Shown: positions 1-10,523, counted from the first letter of the stretch. The stretch is DNA of 40,305 bases from Gammaproteobacteria bacterium (GCA_030427465.1 JAUIAZ010000005.1:1-40305); one strand, 5' to 3'. Translations and numbers: made by a program. The notes: generated by a model not told the origin, from the sequence alone.

Positions 1-2
1 AT

Positions 3-1976
3 GACACGCACCCTTTACTGATGAGACTCATGTTCTGCTGTATCTTCAGCAGTAACATGGACGAGTTTTTCGAGATCCGGGTCGCGGGGCTCAAGCAACA
101 GATCAAGTACAGCCGCGAAACCGTGGGCCCGGATGGCATGTCACCCAGGCAGGTACTGGAGCAGATAGCGGAGCTGAGCCACCGTCTCGTCGAACAGCAA
201 TACGAAACACTCAATGAAATTCTGATTCCCGCCCTCGAGCAGGAAAATATTTTCTTCCTGCGACGCCGCGATTGGACTGAAGCCCAGCGGGCCTGGGTTG
301 CCGAGTACTTTGAGCGAGAGCTGCTGCCGGTCATCAATCCGATTGGTCTGGACCCGAGCCACCCCTTCCCACGTCTGGTCAACAAGTCGCTGAACTTCAT
401 CGTTGAACTGGAGGGTAAAGATGCGTTTGGCCGCGAGACCGGGCTGGCGATCGTTCCCGCACCGCGCTCCCTGCCGCGCCTGGTGCGCTTCCCGGATGAA
501 GTGTGCGAAGGTGGCGATAATATGGCGTTCCTGTCTTCACTGATTCATGCGCATGCCGATGACCTGTTCCCGGGCATGACCGTCAAGGGCATGTACCAGT
601 TCCGCATTACACGAAATGCTGACCTGGTGCTGGAAGAAGATGACATGGAAGATCTTGCGCAGGCGCTGCGCGGAGAGTTGCTGAGTCGTCGCTTCGGGGA
701 AGGTGTGCGCCTGGAAATCGCGGATAATTGCCCGGAAGAGCTGACCCAGTTCCTGCTGGCTGAATTCGGCCTGAGTGAAGCCGAATGTTACCGCGTTGCC
801 GGTCCGGTGAACCTGGCGCGGCTGATGGCGGTATCTGGTCTCGTCAACCGGCCCGACCTGCATTATCCGGGCTTTACCCACGGAACTCCTGGTGAGCTGC
901 GCCACAAAGACAATTTCTTCGAGGTGATCTCGCGTCAGGATGTGCTGTTGCTGCACCCCTTCCAGAGCTTCTCACCGGTCGTAGACCTGTTGCGCCAGGC
1001 GGCGAAAGACCCCAATGTTCTTGCCATCCGGCAGACGCTATACCGCACCGGCAGTCAGTCTGAAATCGTTGCCGCCCTGGTTGATGCGGCCCGGCGTGGC
1101 AAGGAAGTCACAGCGGTTATTGAGTTGCGTGCCCGCTTTGATGAGGCGGAAAACCTTGAACTGGCCAGCCGGCTTCAGGAAGCCGGCGTGATCGTGGTGT
1201 ACGGCGTGGTCGGCTACAAGACCCACGCCAAGATGATTCTGATTGTGCGTCGCGAAGACAATGGCCTGAAGCGTTACGTGCATTTGGGTACCGGAAACTA
1301 TCATGCCGGCAATGCCCGCCTGTACACCGATTACAGCCTGCTGAGTGCGAACCCGGTACTGGCAGAAGATGTTCACAGACTGTTCCTGCAGCTGACGGGT
1401 ATGGGCAAGGCGCTGAAAATCAAAAAGCTCTTCCACGCTCCTTTCACCCTGCACAGCCGGATTATTGAACTGATCGGCCGGGAAAAGAAGCATGCAGAGT
1501 CGGGTGGGGAAGGCTATATCCTTGCCAAGTTCAATGCACTGACGGAACCCAAGGTTATTCAGGCGCTATATGAGGCCTCACAGGCCGGTGTGCGGATTGA
1601 ACTGGTGGTGCGGGGCGTCTGCTGTCTGCGGCCGGGCATCCCGGGCGTGTCTGAAAACATCCGGGTCATCTCGGTGGTTGGACGCTTTCTGGAGCACACT
1701 CGGGTCTTTTATTTTGCCAACCAGGGGAAATCAGATATCTTTGCTTCCAGTGCAGACTGGATGGTGCGCAATCTGATCAACCGGGTCGAGACGGCATTCC
1801 CGATCGAAGACAAGGCTCTGGCGGAGCGGATGCTGCATGAAATCCAGCTGTACCTGAAAGACAACACCAATGCCTGGGAGTTGCAACCGGATGGACAGTA
1901 CGTCCGTGTGCAGGGGCCTGAGGGTGCAGAGCGCTTTTCTGCACAGGCTCAGCTCCTGAGCGATCTGTCCGGTTAA
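3..1976 (+). CDS. ppk1: Polyphosphate kinase 1, 5' end truncated by the window start
   Basis: The open frame continues to the window edge (DTHPLLMRLMFCCIFSSNMDEFFEIRVAGLK). PPK1 signatures present: IFSSNMDEFFEIR, YKTHAKMILIVRR (phospho-His) and FLEHTRVFYF. Confidence 0.96.
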   Translation, partial: DTHPLLMRLMFCCIFSSNMDEFFEIRVAGLKQQIKYSRETVGPDGMSPRQVLEQIAELSHRLVEQQYETLNEILIPALEQENIFFLRRRDWTEAQRAWVAEYFERELLPVINPIGLDPSHPFPRLVNKSLNFIVELEGKDAFGRETGLAIVPAPRSLPRLVRFPDEVCEGGDNMAFLSSLIHAHADDLFPGMTVKGMYQFRITRNADLVLEEDDMEDLAQALRGELLSRRFGEGVRLEIADNCPEELTQFLLAEFGLSEAECYRVAGPVNLARLMAVSGLVNRPDLHYPGFTHGTPGELRHKDNFFEVISRQDVLLLHPFQSFSPVVDLLRQAAKDPNVLAIRQTLYRTGSQSEIVAALVDAARRGKEVTAVIELRARFDEAENLELASRLQEAGVIVVYGVVGYKTHAKMILIVRREDNGLKRYVHLGTGNYHAGNARLYTDYSLLSANPVLAEDVHRLFLQLTGMGKALKIKKLFHAPFTLHSRIIELIGREKKHAESGGEGYILAKFNALTEPKVIQALYEASQAGVRIELVVRGVCCLRPGIPGVSENIRVISVVGRFLEHTRVFYFANQGKSDIFASSADWMVRNLINRVETAFPIEDKALAERMLHEIQLYLKDNTNAWELQPDGQYVRVQGPEGAERFSAQAQLLSDLSG

Positions 1977-2007
1977 ATACCGGGCCAGACCGTAATCAGG
2001 GAGTTTC

Positions 2008-3114
2008 ATGTCACAGGCAGGTTTTTCGGCAGGTAGCCGGTTCATGATCACACTGGCCGCCTTCATCATTGTGGTGGCCGGTCTCAGGGAAGCAGAGTCT
2101 CTGCTTTCGGTATTTCTGCTTTCCGCTTTCTTTGCCATCCTGTGCACGCCGCCCTTCATATTTATGCAGGCACGCGGTCTGCCAGCCTGGCTTTCACTCA
2201 CCGTAGTCATCATCGGTATCACGTCGGTGCAGTTGATGCTGGTCAGTGTTCTGGCCTCTTCCTTTGAAGAGTTCAAGAGCAACCTGCCGGCCTATCAGGA
2301 GCGTCTGGCGGGGACGATGCGCCAGTTGCAGGCCTGGCTGGCGGGCTTCGGTGTCGAGGTGAACGATGAAATTGTGTCCAACTACTTTGATCCCGGAGCC
2401 CTGCTCAGAACCGGTGTGAACATGCTGGGTGGCCTGGGCAGCGTACTCTCCAATGCTTTCCTGATTGTTCTGACGGTCATTTTCATGTTGCTGGAAGCCA
2501 TTCATCTTCCAGACAAGCTGCATGCGGCTTTCGAAGGCCGCTTGTCGTTCGAGCCGATGGATGAGTTTCTCGAGACCGTCAAGCGTTATATGAGTATCAA
2601 GAGCCTGATCAGTCTGGCGACGGGCCTGGTTATCTGGGCCTGGGTATCTTTTCTCGGGCTGGATCACGGCATGTTACTGGCCCTGCTGGCGTTCCTTCTC
2701 AACTTTATCCCCAATATCGGTTCAGTGATTGCCGCAGTGCCGGCGGTTCTGCTGGCGCTCATCCAGTTTGGGCCGGGCGTCGCCGCAGTGGCCGGAGCCG
2801 GCTACATCGTCGTGAATACCGTGATGGGAAATATCATCGAGCCACGCTACATGGGTCGAGGGCTTGGACTGTCTACCCTGGTGGTGTTTTTGTCTCTGGT
2901 ATTCTGGGGCTGGATACTTGGGCCCGTCGGCATGCTGCTGTCGGTACCTCTGACCATGATGCTGAAGATTGCCTTTCACACGAATGAGGACACCCGCTGG
3001 TTGTCTATCCTGATGGGCCCTGAGTCACTGGCGTACTCAAGTCGTCCGACCCAGGTGGAAGAAGAGGCGGGTAGTCAGGAGGAGCAGAGCGAGGAGTCTG
3101 AGCCAAAGCCCTGA
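2008..3114 (+). CDS. AI-2E transporter/PerM-family membrane permease
   Basis: Multi-TM protein with the family-typical C-terminal part (LLNFIPNIGSVIAAVPAVLLAL, GNIIEPRYMGRGLGLSTLVVFLSLVFWGWILGPVGMLLSVPLT). Confidence 0.92.
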   Translation: MSQAGFSAGSRFMITLAAFIIVVAGLREAESLLSVFLLSAFFAILCTPPFIFMQARGLPAWLSLTVVIIGITSVQLMLVSVLASSFEEFKSNLPAYQERLAGTMRQLQAWLAGFGVEVNDEIVSNYFDPGALLRTGVNMLGGLGSVLSNAFLIVLTVIFMLLEAIHLPDKLHAAFEGRLSFEPMDEFLETVKRYMSIKSLISLATGLVIWAWVSFLGLDHGMLLALLAFLLNFIPNIGSVIAAVPAVLLALIQFGPGVAAVAGAGYIVVNTVMGNIIEPRYMGRGLGLSTLVVFLSLVFWGWILGPVGMLLSVPLTMMLKIAFHTNEDTRWLSILMGPESLAYSSRPTQVEEEAGSQEEQSEESEPKP

Positions 3115-3117
3115 AGG

Positions 3118-3660
3118 TCAGGGCTCAATGAGGGGCTCGCCGGTCTTGATACGGGTGAGTTCTCTTTCCCGCTGCTGGCTTTCTGCCAGCGCACGATCCA
3201 TTTTGTCGGTGTAGAGCTCCAGCCAGGTGCGCGAACCCGGGATCATCCGCGCCAGGTCATACATGCCCTCCTTGACGCCCCGGATGAAGGCCTGGGCACT
3301 CTCCTCCTGCTCCACAAGCAATTTCTGGAACACCGGTGCGCTGCCATCGTTCAGGGCGCGGCGCAACTTGGGCAGTTCCTCATTCAAGACCGTCAGACGT
3401 TTGTTGATCGACTCGCTGTCAGCCTTCAGCACATCCAGTTGCTGCTTCAGGCTATCTATTTCGGCCAGATCCACCATGGGCTCTTCTTCGGTGAGCGCAG
3501 TGACAATAGCCAGCGTTACCGTGACGGAAAGGGAAATGATGATCAGCAGACTCAGGATGATGAGGACAATGCGATTGGTCCCCATGGCGTTTTCCAGAAG
3601 CGCCAGCCTCTGACTTTCACTGAGGGTTTCTTCCTCTTCGGCAGCCTTTTCTTTGGCCAT
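3118..3660 (-). CDS. Hypothetical membrane-anchored coiled-coil protein
   Basis: 180-aa ORF with one strong TM segment (IVLIILSLLIIISLSVTVTLAIVTAL) followed by a heptad-like region. Convergent with the upstream gene; purine-rich region before ATG. Confidence 0.75.
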   Translation of the reverse strand: MAKEKAAEEEETLSESQRLALLENAMGTNRIVLIILSLLIIISLSVTVTLAIVTALTEEEPMVDLAEIDSLKQQLDVLKADSESINKRLTVLNEELPKLRRALNDGSAPVFQKLLVEQEESAQAFIRGVKEGMYDLARMIPGSRTWLELYTDKMDRALAESQQRERELTRIKTGEPLIEP

Positions 3661-3685
3661 GGTTTACAACTCCGGACAGATTATT

Positions 3686-3700
3686 GTCTAAAGTTTAGAC
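3686..3700. promoter_or_regulatory. Perfect 15-bp palindrome GTCTAAAGTTTAGAC, operator candidate
   Basis: 7+1+7 perfect dyad, 26-40 bp upstream of the start codon of the minus-strand coiled-coil gene. Confidence 0.4.
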
Positions 3701-3725
3701 CAAGTTTTTCAGGATGCGAATGAAG

Positions 3726-3746
3726 AACAGGCTGCGAGAGCCTGTT
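3726..3746 (-). terminator. Terminator hairpin downstream of the ferredoxin gene
   Basis: AACAGGCT-GCGAG-AGCCTGTT stem-loop immediately after the stop codon (minus strand); followed by TTCTTC on the minus strand. Confidence 0.5.
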
Positions 3747-4545
<799 letters not shown>

Positions 4546-4611
4546 TCAGGTTCTCCGCAGGTCAGTTACTGGCATCATAGACAGCCCGCGGGTCGAGGCC
4601 AAATCCGACGC

Positions 4612-4639
4612 AAAAAAAAGCCGCGGGTTAACCGCGGCT
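4612..4639 (-). terminator. Rho-independent terminator of the aldehyde dehydrogenase gene
   Basis: AGCCGCGG-GTTAA-CCGCGGCT stem-loop flanked by a run of A on the plus strand (T run on the minus strand). Confidence 0.85.
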
Positions 4640-4656
4640 CAACAGCGATTCAGGAT

Positions 4657-6102
4657 TTACCTGATAAAAATCTTGTAGACCAACTGGTGCAGGGCGGTCC
4701 CGTGCGGGGGGAAGATCATTTTCCCGCTGTTGAGGCGACCCTTGGTGTGAACACTTTTGGCGTGCGAGAAGGTGTGGAAGCCTTCTTCACCGTGATAATG
4801 GCCCATGCCGGATTCACCAATGCCACCGAAGGGCATGTCATCCTGGGCAAAGTGGACCAGGGTGTCATTGATGCACACACCACCTGCGTGGGTTTTTTCC
4901 AGCAGGCGCTTCTGGGCACGCTTCTGGTAGCCGAAGTAATAGAGCGCTAGCGGACGGGGGCGGTTGTTGATGAAGCGAATGGCATCATCCTCTGAGCCGT
5001 ACGGTACGATCGGCAGGATGGGGCCGAAAATCTCTTCCTGCATCACCTTCATCTCGTCAGTCGCGCCCAGTATCAGGTGAAGAGGCATCTTGCGGGTGCC
5101 GCGGCTGAAGTCTTCGTTAGCCGGATTCATCACAATGATAGTGGCACCTTTCTCTTCCGCATCCCGGATATAGCCTTTCAGTCTCTGAAGCTGGCGGTCA
5201 TTGATGATGGCGGTGTAATCCGGGTTGTCTTTCAAAGAAGCGTACAGTTGCTTGAACTGACGCTGATACTCGGAAACAAAGGCGTCCAGACGATTCGATG
5301 GGCACAGCACATAATCCGGAGCAATACAGGTCTGTCCGGCATTGAAGGACTTTCCGAAAGCAATCCGTTCGGCGGCATCTTTCAGCGGAACATCTTCGCT
5401 GACGATGGCAGGTGATTTCCCGCCCAGCTCCAGAGTGACAGGCGTCAGGTTCTCCGCAGCCGCTTTCATGACCAGTTTGCCGACATTGGTAGACCCGGTG
5501 AACAGCAAGTGATCAAAGGGCAGGCGGCTGAAGTCTGCAGCGACTTCCGGGCCGCCCAGCACCACACTGATCAGATCTTCACTGAAGGTATTGCTGATCA
5601 TGTCACGCAGCATCAGAGACGTTTTTGGTGTGTATTCAGACATCTTGATCATGGCCCGGTTCCCGGCAGCCAGTGCTGCTGTCAGCGGGCCGATGGCCAG
5701 GTTCAGCGGGTAATTCCAGGGGGTGATAATTCCGACAACGCCTTTAGGCTGGTAAATGATGCGGTTATCTGCCGGCTTGAACAGCAGGCTGGCCTTACGG
5801 ACAGAAGGTTTCATCCACTCGTTCAGGTGCTTGAGCGCATAGTTGATGCCCTGAATCGCTGGCATGAATTCGGCCAGCAGGGTTTCATCGCGACTTCTGG
5901 AAGAAAAGTCTTCATTGATGGCTTCGATGAACGCTTCCTGATGGTCTAGCAGAGCCTGCTTCAGACGCTGAAGCATATCTTTGCGGGCTTCCAGTGATGG
6001 CATGGGCTCGTGCAGGAAAGCCTGCTGTTGCGCGCTGAATGCACGTTGCATCTGCAAAATGTCTTTACGTGATTCGGAAATTTTCAGAACGTCGGCAACC
6101 AT
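4657..6102 (-). CDS. Aldehyde dehydrogenase, coniferyl-aldehyde-dehydrogenase-like
   Basis: GIITPWNYPLNLAIGPLTAALAAGN, TLELGGKSPAIV, FNAGQTCIAPDYVL (catalytic Cys) and EEIFGPILPIV; divergent from a TetR gene. Confidence 0.93.
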   Translation of the reverse strand: MVADVLKISESRKDILQMQRAFSAQQQAFLHEPMPSLEARKDMLQRLKQALLDHQEAFIEAINEDFSSRSRDETLLAEFMPAIQGINYALKHLNEWMKPSVRKASLLFKPADNRIIYQPKGVVGIITPWNYPLNLAIGPLTAALAAGNRAMIKMSEYTPKTSLMLRDMISNTFSEDLISVVLGGPEVAADFSRLPFDHLLFTGSTNVGKLVMKAAAENLTPVTLELGGKSPAIVSEDVPLKDAAERIAFGKSFNAGQTCIAPDYVLCPSNRLDAFVSEYQRQFKQLYASLKDNPDYTAIINDRQLQRLKGYIRDAEEKGATIIVMNPANEDFSRGTRKMPLHLILGATDEMKVMQEEIFGPILPIVPYGSEDDAIRFINNRPRPLALYYFGYQKRAQKRLLEKTHAGGVCINDTLVHFAQDDMPFGGIGESGMGHYHGEEGFHTFSHAKSVHTKGRLNSGKMIFPPHGTALHQLVYKIFIR

Positions 6103-6200
6103 GGTGTTCTCCTGTGCGCTGGGGCGTCGTCGCTTATTGTCTTTGTAGGGTCAATGGCCCTGAACGGATCAAACTGCGATCTCAATCATAAGCCGTCAAA

Positions 6201-6239
6201 TAGAGTATATGCTCTAACGTGACTAGAGTATATACTCTA
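6201..6239. promoter_or_regulatory. Tandem palindromes, probable TetR-family operators
   Basis: TAGAGTATATGCTCTA (6201-6216, one mismatch from perfect dyad) and TAGAGTATATACTCTA (6224-6239, perfect 16-bp dyad), 23 bp apart, in the divergent intergenic region. Confidence 0.7.
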
Positions 6240-6272
6240 AGCTTGATCAGAGTAAAGTGGGTTGTCCAAAGA

Positions 6273-6944
6273 ATGAGCACGCGCGAAAGAATCCTCAAAG
6301 CCAGTCTGGATTTGTTCAATGAAAAAGGGGAGCGGAATGTGACCACCAACCACATTGCAGCTCACCTGGGCATTTCGCCGGGTAACCTTTATTACCACTT
6401 CCGTAACAAGGCCGACATCGTGTACGAGATATTCCTGCGCTACCGGGCCATGGTAGAAGACTACCTCAAGGTGCCGGAGGGTAAGCCCGTCAGCCTGGAG
6501 AACCAGTTCACCTATCTGGAACTGGTATTTGATGGCCTGTGGGCCTACCGTTTTTTTCACCGCGATCTGGAGCACTTCCTGGAAGCGGATCCGCGCCTGA
6601 GAAATGAGTATCGCGATTTTACGGCCCACTGTCTGAACGTGATCGAGCGGATCATTGAGGGAATCGCGCTGGCCGATGTGATCCGGCCTCTGGATGACGC
6701 GCAGAGAGCAACCTTCGCCCTGAATACCTGGCTGGTCGTGACCAACTGGATGTCTTTTCTCAAGACCGCACGCGGGGACAGTGATACAGCCATCGACCGG
6801 GAGGCCCTTCAGCAGGGCATCTATCAGGTGGTCAGCCTGCAGATCCCCTTTGTCAATCCGCCTTTCCTGGAGGAGACGATTCGTCGTCAGCAGGCGTACC
6901 AGCCGCAGGTGAGCTTTCCGCCAGTGATGCAAGCCAGGGGCTGA
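6273..6944 (+). CDS. TetR/AcrR-family transcriptional regulator
   Basis: [50 protein letters not shown] is a TetR HTH. The internal ATG at 6273 is preferred because the listed 6219 start lies inside the palindrome region. Confidence 0.92.
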   Translation: MSTRERILKASLDLFNEKGERNVTTNHIAAHLGISPGNLYYHFRNKADIVYEIFLRYRAMVEDYLKVPEGKPVSLENQFTYLELVFDGLWAYRFFHRDLEHFLEADPRLRNEYRDFTAHCLNVIERIIEGIALADVIRPLDDAQRATFALNTWLVVTNWMSFLKTARGDSDTAIDREALQQGIYQVVSLQIPFVNPPFLEETIRRQQAYQPQVSFPPVMQARG

Positions 6945-7545
6945 AGGTAGCGTCGAGATACTGCTCGAGGGCATCCAGGCCGGTACGCTTGGTGGCTGAG
7001 AACAGGTCGCAGTCAAACAGCGGGCCGATTTTCCTGAGGGCCTTGCGGGTTTCCTGAAGGGTCTTCATGCCGGCATTCCGGCTCAGCTTGTCGGCTTTGG
7101 TCAGCAAAACCAGCGTCGGCAGTTCACGCTGTGCGCACCAGTGGCAAAGCTGGCTGTCCAGTGGGTTTAGCGGGTGCCGCACATCCATCAGCAGGATCAG
7201 GGCCGAGAGGCTTTTCCGGCGCTCCAGGTAGTGGTGCAGGTCCCGTTGCCAGCGTTCCTGCATCTCCCGGGACACTTTGGCGTAACCATAACCCGGCAGG
7301 TCCACCAGCCGGCATTCCTCTGTGTTGAGGGTAAAGAAATTGATCAGCTGGGTTCGTCCGGGTGTTTTGGATGCGCGTGCCAGCTGGCGATTGCGGGTCA
7401 ATGCATTCATGGAGCTTGATTTGCCGGCATTGGAGCGCCCGGCAAAGGCCACTTCACAACCGATATCCGGCGGACACTGGCCCAGGTGCTGGGCACTTTT
7501 CAGGAATCGGGCGCTCTGATAGGAGGGGGACTGGACTGTGCTCAT
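6853..7545 (-). CDS. engB: Ribosome biogenesis GTP-binding protein EngB/YsxC/YihA
   Basis: [14 protein letters not shown] (G1), [10 protein letters not shown] (G3), LLTKADKL (G4). ATG at 7545 is preceded by AAGGATCCC. Confidence 0.95.
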   Translation of the reverse strand: MSTVQSPSYQSARFLKSAQHLGQCPPDIGCEVAFAGRSNAGKSSSMNALTRNRQLARASKTPGRTQLINFFTLNTEECRLVDLPGYGYAKVSREMQERWQRDLHHYLERRKSLSALILLMDVRHPLNPLDSQLCHWCAQRELPTLVLLTKADKLSRNAGMKTLQETRKALRKIGPLFDCDLFSATKRTGLDALEQYLDATFSPWLASLAESSPAAGTPADDESSPPGKAD

Positions 7546-7598
7546 GGGATCCTTGGGTTTTGCTGGGCGTGAAAAGTATACTGACGCAGACATTTATG

Positions 7599-7604
7599 TA
7601 TAAT
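7599..7604 (+). promoter_or_regulatory. Candidate sigma70 -10 element for the cytochrome c4 gene
   Basis: Consensus TATAAT about 95 bp upstream of the start; no strong -35 at the ideal spacing. Confidence 0.35.
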
Positions 7605-7699
7605 ACCAGACCGTTTAAGAACGGTGGCACTGGGTTACCTCTGGTTCAGACAATTCTGAAGGCCCGGGCCGCCATGATACGAAAAAATTTGGAGTCACC

Positions 7700-8302
7700 A
7701 TGATTCGAAAGATTGCTGTCGGGGTAATGTTGGGGAGCCTTTCCCTGGGTGTGGCTGCAGCCGGTGACCCGGCGGCAGGACAAGGCAAGGTTGCAGTGTG
7801 CGCAGGCTGTCATGGCGCGGACGGTAACAGTGCGGTTGCCAGCTTTCCGAAGCTGGCCGGGCAGGGAGAGCGCTATCTGGACAAGCAGATTCACGACATC
7901 AAAGGGGGTGTTCGTCCCGTGGTCGAAATGACCGGGATGACTGACAACCTGTCGGATCAGGACATTGCTGATATCGCCGCTTATTATTCCAGCCAGTCTG
8001 CCTCGACCGGTGCGGCAGATCCTGAGCTCCTGGAAAAAGGCAAGCTGTTGTATCAGGGCGGGAATGCGGCCAAGGGTATTCCTTCCTGCATGGGCTGTCA
8101 TGGTCCTGCCGGTAAGGGTATTGCCACGGCGGGCTTCCCTCGTCTGGCTGGCCAGCATGCGGACTATACCGCCAAGCAGTTGACTGCTTTCCGGGCAGGC
8201 ATGCGAGAAAACGACCCGTCCGGCATGATGCGTGGCGTTGCGGCCAACATGAGTGATGCCGAGATCGCTGCCGTATCCAGCTATATCCAGGGCCTGTACT
8301 GA
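7700..8302 (+). CDS. Dihaem cytochrome c4
   Basis: Signal peptide and two CxxCH motifs (CAGCHG, CMGCHG) in duplicated cytochrome c domains. Confidence 0.95.
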   Translation: MIRKIAVGVMLGSLSLGVAAAGDPAAGQGKVAVCAGCHGADGNSAVASFPKLAGQGERYLDKQIHDIKGGVRPVVEMTGMTDNLSDQDIADIAAYYSSQSASTGAADPELLEKGKLLYQGGNAAKGIPSCMGCHGPAGKGIATAGFPRLAGQHADYTAKQLTAFRAGMRENDPSGMMRGVAANMSDAEIAAVSSYIQGLY

Positions 8303-8316
8303 GCAGGCCTTTCGTT

Positions 8317-8976
8317 ATGGGAGGAATCGCTTTGCTGAAGCCGGTTTTCGGTCGTTTCGTGTTTGTGGGGTTGCTGTTGCTGACTTGCGTAACGCAGGCT
8401 CAGGAAGTCACTTTTGTGGCAGGCAAGGACTATAAGATACTGAGTACCCCGGCGCCGGTTGCCGACCCCTCCAGAATCGAGGTTGTTGAAGTCTTCTGGT
8501 ACGGCTGCCCGCACTGCCGGAATCTCAACCCACTGATTACCCAATGGGAGAAGCAACTGGCAGATAATGTCAGCTTTGAATTGCTTCCTTCCGCTGGTAA
8601 CCGAGCTTCGCGTGTCCACGCCAAGGCCTTTTATGCGGCGCGCGCGCTGGGCGTAAAGGACACCATGCACGACGCCCTGTTTAACGCGCTGGCGCTCGAC
8701 AAAAAGCCCTTGGGAACTGAAGATCGCATGATCGAGTTCTTTGTAGCGCAGACCGGCGTGGATGAGAGCACGGTCCGGAAGGTTTTCGATTCCGTGGGTA
8801 TTCAGACCCGCGTCGAGGCAGCCTATAAACGTGCCATCGCGTATCAGGCCCAGTATGTTCCGGCGCTGGTAATTAATGGCAAATACCGTGTGGATTCCGG
8901 TGACGCTGGTTCATTTCCTCGTATGCTGGCGATAGCTGACTATCTTATAGATAAAGAGCGTCAACAGAAGCCTTGA
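8317..8976 (+). CDS. dsbA: Thiol:disulfide interchange protein DsbA
   Basis: Signal peptide, EVFWYGCPHCRNLNPL active site, YVPALVINGKYRV cis-Pro region; follows cytochrome c4 as in Pseudomonas. Confidence 0.94.
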   Translation: MGGIALLKPVFGRFVFVGLLLLTCVTQAQEVTFVAGKDYKILSTPAPVADPSRIEVVEVFWYGCPHCRNLNPLITQWEKQLADNVSFELLPSAGNRASRVHAKAFYAARALGVKDTMHDALFNALALDKKPLGTEDRMIEFFVAQTGVDESTVRKVFDSVGIQTRVEAAYKRAIAYQAQYVPALVINGKYRVDSGDAGSFPRMLAIADYLIDKERQQKP

Positions 8977-8992
8977 TATCGGGAGATGACGC

Positions 8993-9838
8993 ATGCGTCG
9001 CTGGGTCTCCAAGCTGCGGGAAAAAGTACGGGATAATGAAACCTTTCCCTCGCCTGCAGTTATGGGGCACCTTCCTTGTGAACCCTTCCCGGAACACCGG
9101 CACATCCGCCTGATTACATTCAACATTCAGGTTGGCATCAACACAGCTTCCTACCGACACTATCTTACCCGAAGTTGGCAGCACTTTTTGCCCAGTGAGC
9201 AGCGCCTGCGCAATCTGGATCGTATCGCTGTGCTGCTCAAGCAATATGATATCGCGGCTCTGCAGGAATGCGATGGGGGCAGCATACGCAGCGGTCATGT
9301 CAATCAGGTGCAGTACCTGGCGGAGCGTAGCGGTCACCCTTTCTGGTATCAGCAGCTGAATCGTAACCTCGGGCGATTTGCCCAGCACAGCAATGGCCTT
9401 CTAAGCCGCTTTTCCCCGCTCTCGGTGGAGGAGGTGCAGTTGCCGGGACTGATTCCAGGGCGTGGGGCAATTCTGGTGCGCTATGGTCTGGAAGAAAATC
9501 CGCTGGTGCTGGTGATCGTGCACCTGGCATTGGGTGCAAGAACGCAGCGTCAGCAAATCGAGCATCTGGTGGAGCGTATTCAGGGCTACCGGAATCTGGT
9601 GTTTATGGGGGACTTCAACGCCCATGCAGATCGGTTGCTGGGGCAGACGGCGCTGAGTCGCCTGAACCTGGAGCCTCTGCCGGAGCATACCAAGAGTTTT
9701 CCAAGCTGGCGCCCGGAACGTGGTCTTGACCACATCCTGGTCAGTGGGCACCTGTCCATCCGTAATGCGGGCGTAGTGCGCTTCCCGGTTTCTGATCATC
9801 TGCCTGTGGCTCTGGATATCGCCCTTCCCGACGCCTAG
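8993..9838 (+). CDS. Endonuclease/exonuclease/phosphatase family protein
   Basis: RLITFNIQVG, LQECDGG, VIVHLALG, FMGDFNAH, LDHILVS, VSDHLPVALD: EEP superfamily motifs. Confidence 0.92.
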   Translation: MRRWVSKLREKVRDNETFPSPAVMGHLPCEPFPEHRHIRLITFNIQVGINTASYRHYLTRSWQHFLPSEQRLRNLDRIAVLLKQYDIAALQECDGGSIRSGHVNQVQYLAERSGHPFWYQQLNRNLGRFAQHSNGLLSRFSPLSVEEVQLPGLIPGRGAILVRYGLEENPLVLVIVHLALGARTQRQQIEHLVERIQGYRNLVFMGDFNAHADRLLGQTALSRLNLEPLPEHTKSFPSWRPERGLDHILVSGHLSIRNAGVVRFPVSDHLPVALDIALPDA

Positions 9839-9870
9839 AGCGTTTACCTGATCTTGATTGTTGCAGGCAT

Positions 9871-9896
9871 AAAAAAACCCGCCGTGGCGGGTTTTA
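9871..9896. terminator. Bidirectional rho-independent terminator
   Basis: AAAACCCGCCGTGGCGGGTTTT stem-loop with A/T flanks between two convergent genes. Confidence 0.85.
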
Positions 9897-9911
9897 TCAG
9901 CTCAGGATCAA

Positions 9912-10067
9912 TTACTTGATCTTGGCTTCTTTGTACATCACGTGCTTGCGAACAACCGGATCAAACTTCTTGATCTCCATTTTTTCCGGCATGTTGCGCT
10001 TGTTTTTGGTCGTGGTGTAGAAGTGTCCAGTCCCTGCAGAGGATACCAGTCTGATCTTGTCACGCAT
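9912..10067 (-). CDS. rpmG: 50S ribosomal protein L33 (absent from the supplied ORF track because it is short)
   Basis: Manual translation: [51 protein letters not shown]. Confidence 0.97.
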   Translation of the reverse strand: MRDKIRLVSSAGTGHFYTTTKNKRNMPEKMEIKKFDPVVRKHVMYKEAKIK

Positions 10068-10078
10068 CGCGGGGCTCC

Positions 10079-10315
10079 TTAGATCTTGTTGCCTTGGGCA
10101 CGCAAATCCGCAAGAACGGTTTCGATACCCTTTTTATCGATGATACGCATGCCTTTGGTGGACACTCGCAGTTTTACAAAGCGTTTTTCGCTCTCAACCC
10201 AGAACCGGTGGGTCTGAAGGTTCGGCAGAAAACGACGCCGTGTCTTGTTGTTTGCGTGGGAAACATTGTTCCCTGTCAGCGGCTTTTTGCCGGTGACCTG
10301 ACATACTCTTGACAT
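10079..10315 (-). CDS. rpmB: 50S ribosomal protein L28
   Basis: [78 protein letters not shown]. The start is internal to the listed ORF. Confidence 0.97.
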   Translation of the reverse strand: MSRVCQVTGKKPLTGNNVSHANNKTRRRFLPNLQTHRFWVESEKRFVKLRVSTKGMRIIDKKGIETVLADLRAQGNKI

Positions 10316-10523
10316 TGAAATCGCCTCCGACCCCTTGGGGCCTATCAATAACGGCACTCGGCCGCTCTGTTCGTAACAACCTTAGCCAGCCAGGCTCTCT
10401 GATCCGGAGGGTTTGTCAGGCGACAAACGGGTGCACCGGCCGGGGAAGGCTGAACCAATAATTTTGAGCGCGACTTTATACCAGATTCGTGCTCGTGAAG
10501 CAAAGAAGTTTGATAAAAAACCA

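Noticed and set aside
1038-1493. 151-aa minus-strand ORF within ppk1 (and similar ORFs at 537-956 and 1731-2282)
   Set aside because: Fully or largely overlaps confident coding sequence on the other strand; no ribosome-binding site or motif support.
6219-6272. Extended N-terminus of the TetR gene starting at 6219
   Set aside because: The start lies within the tandem palindromes and the extra 18 residues are not TetR-like. The ATG at 6273 directly precedes the HTH.
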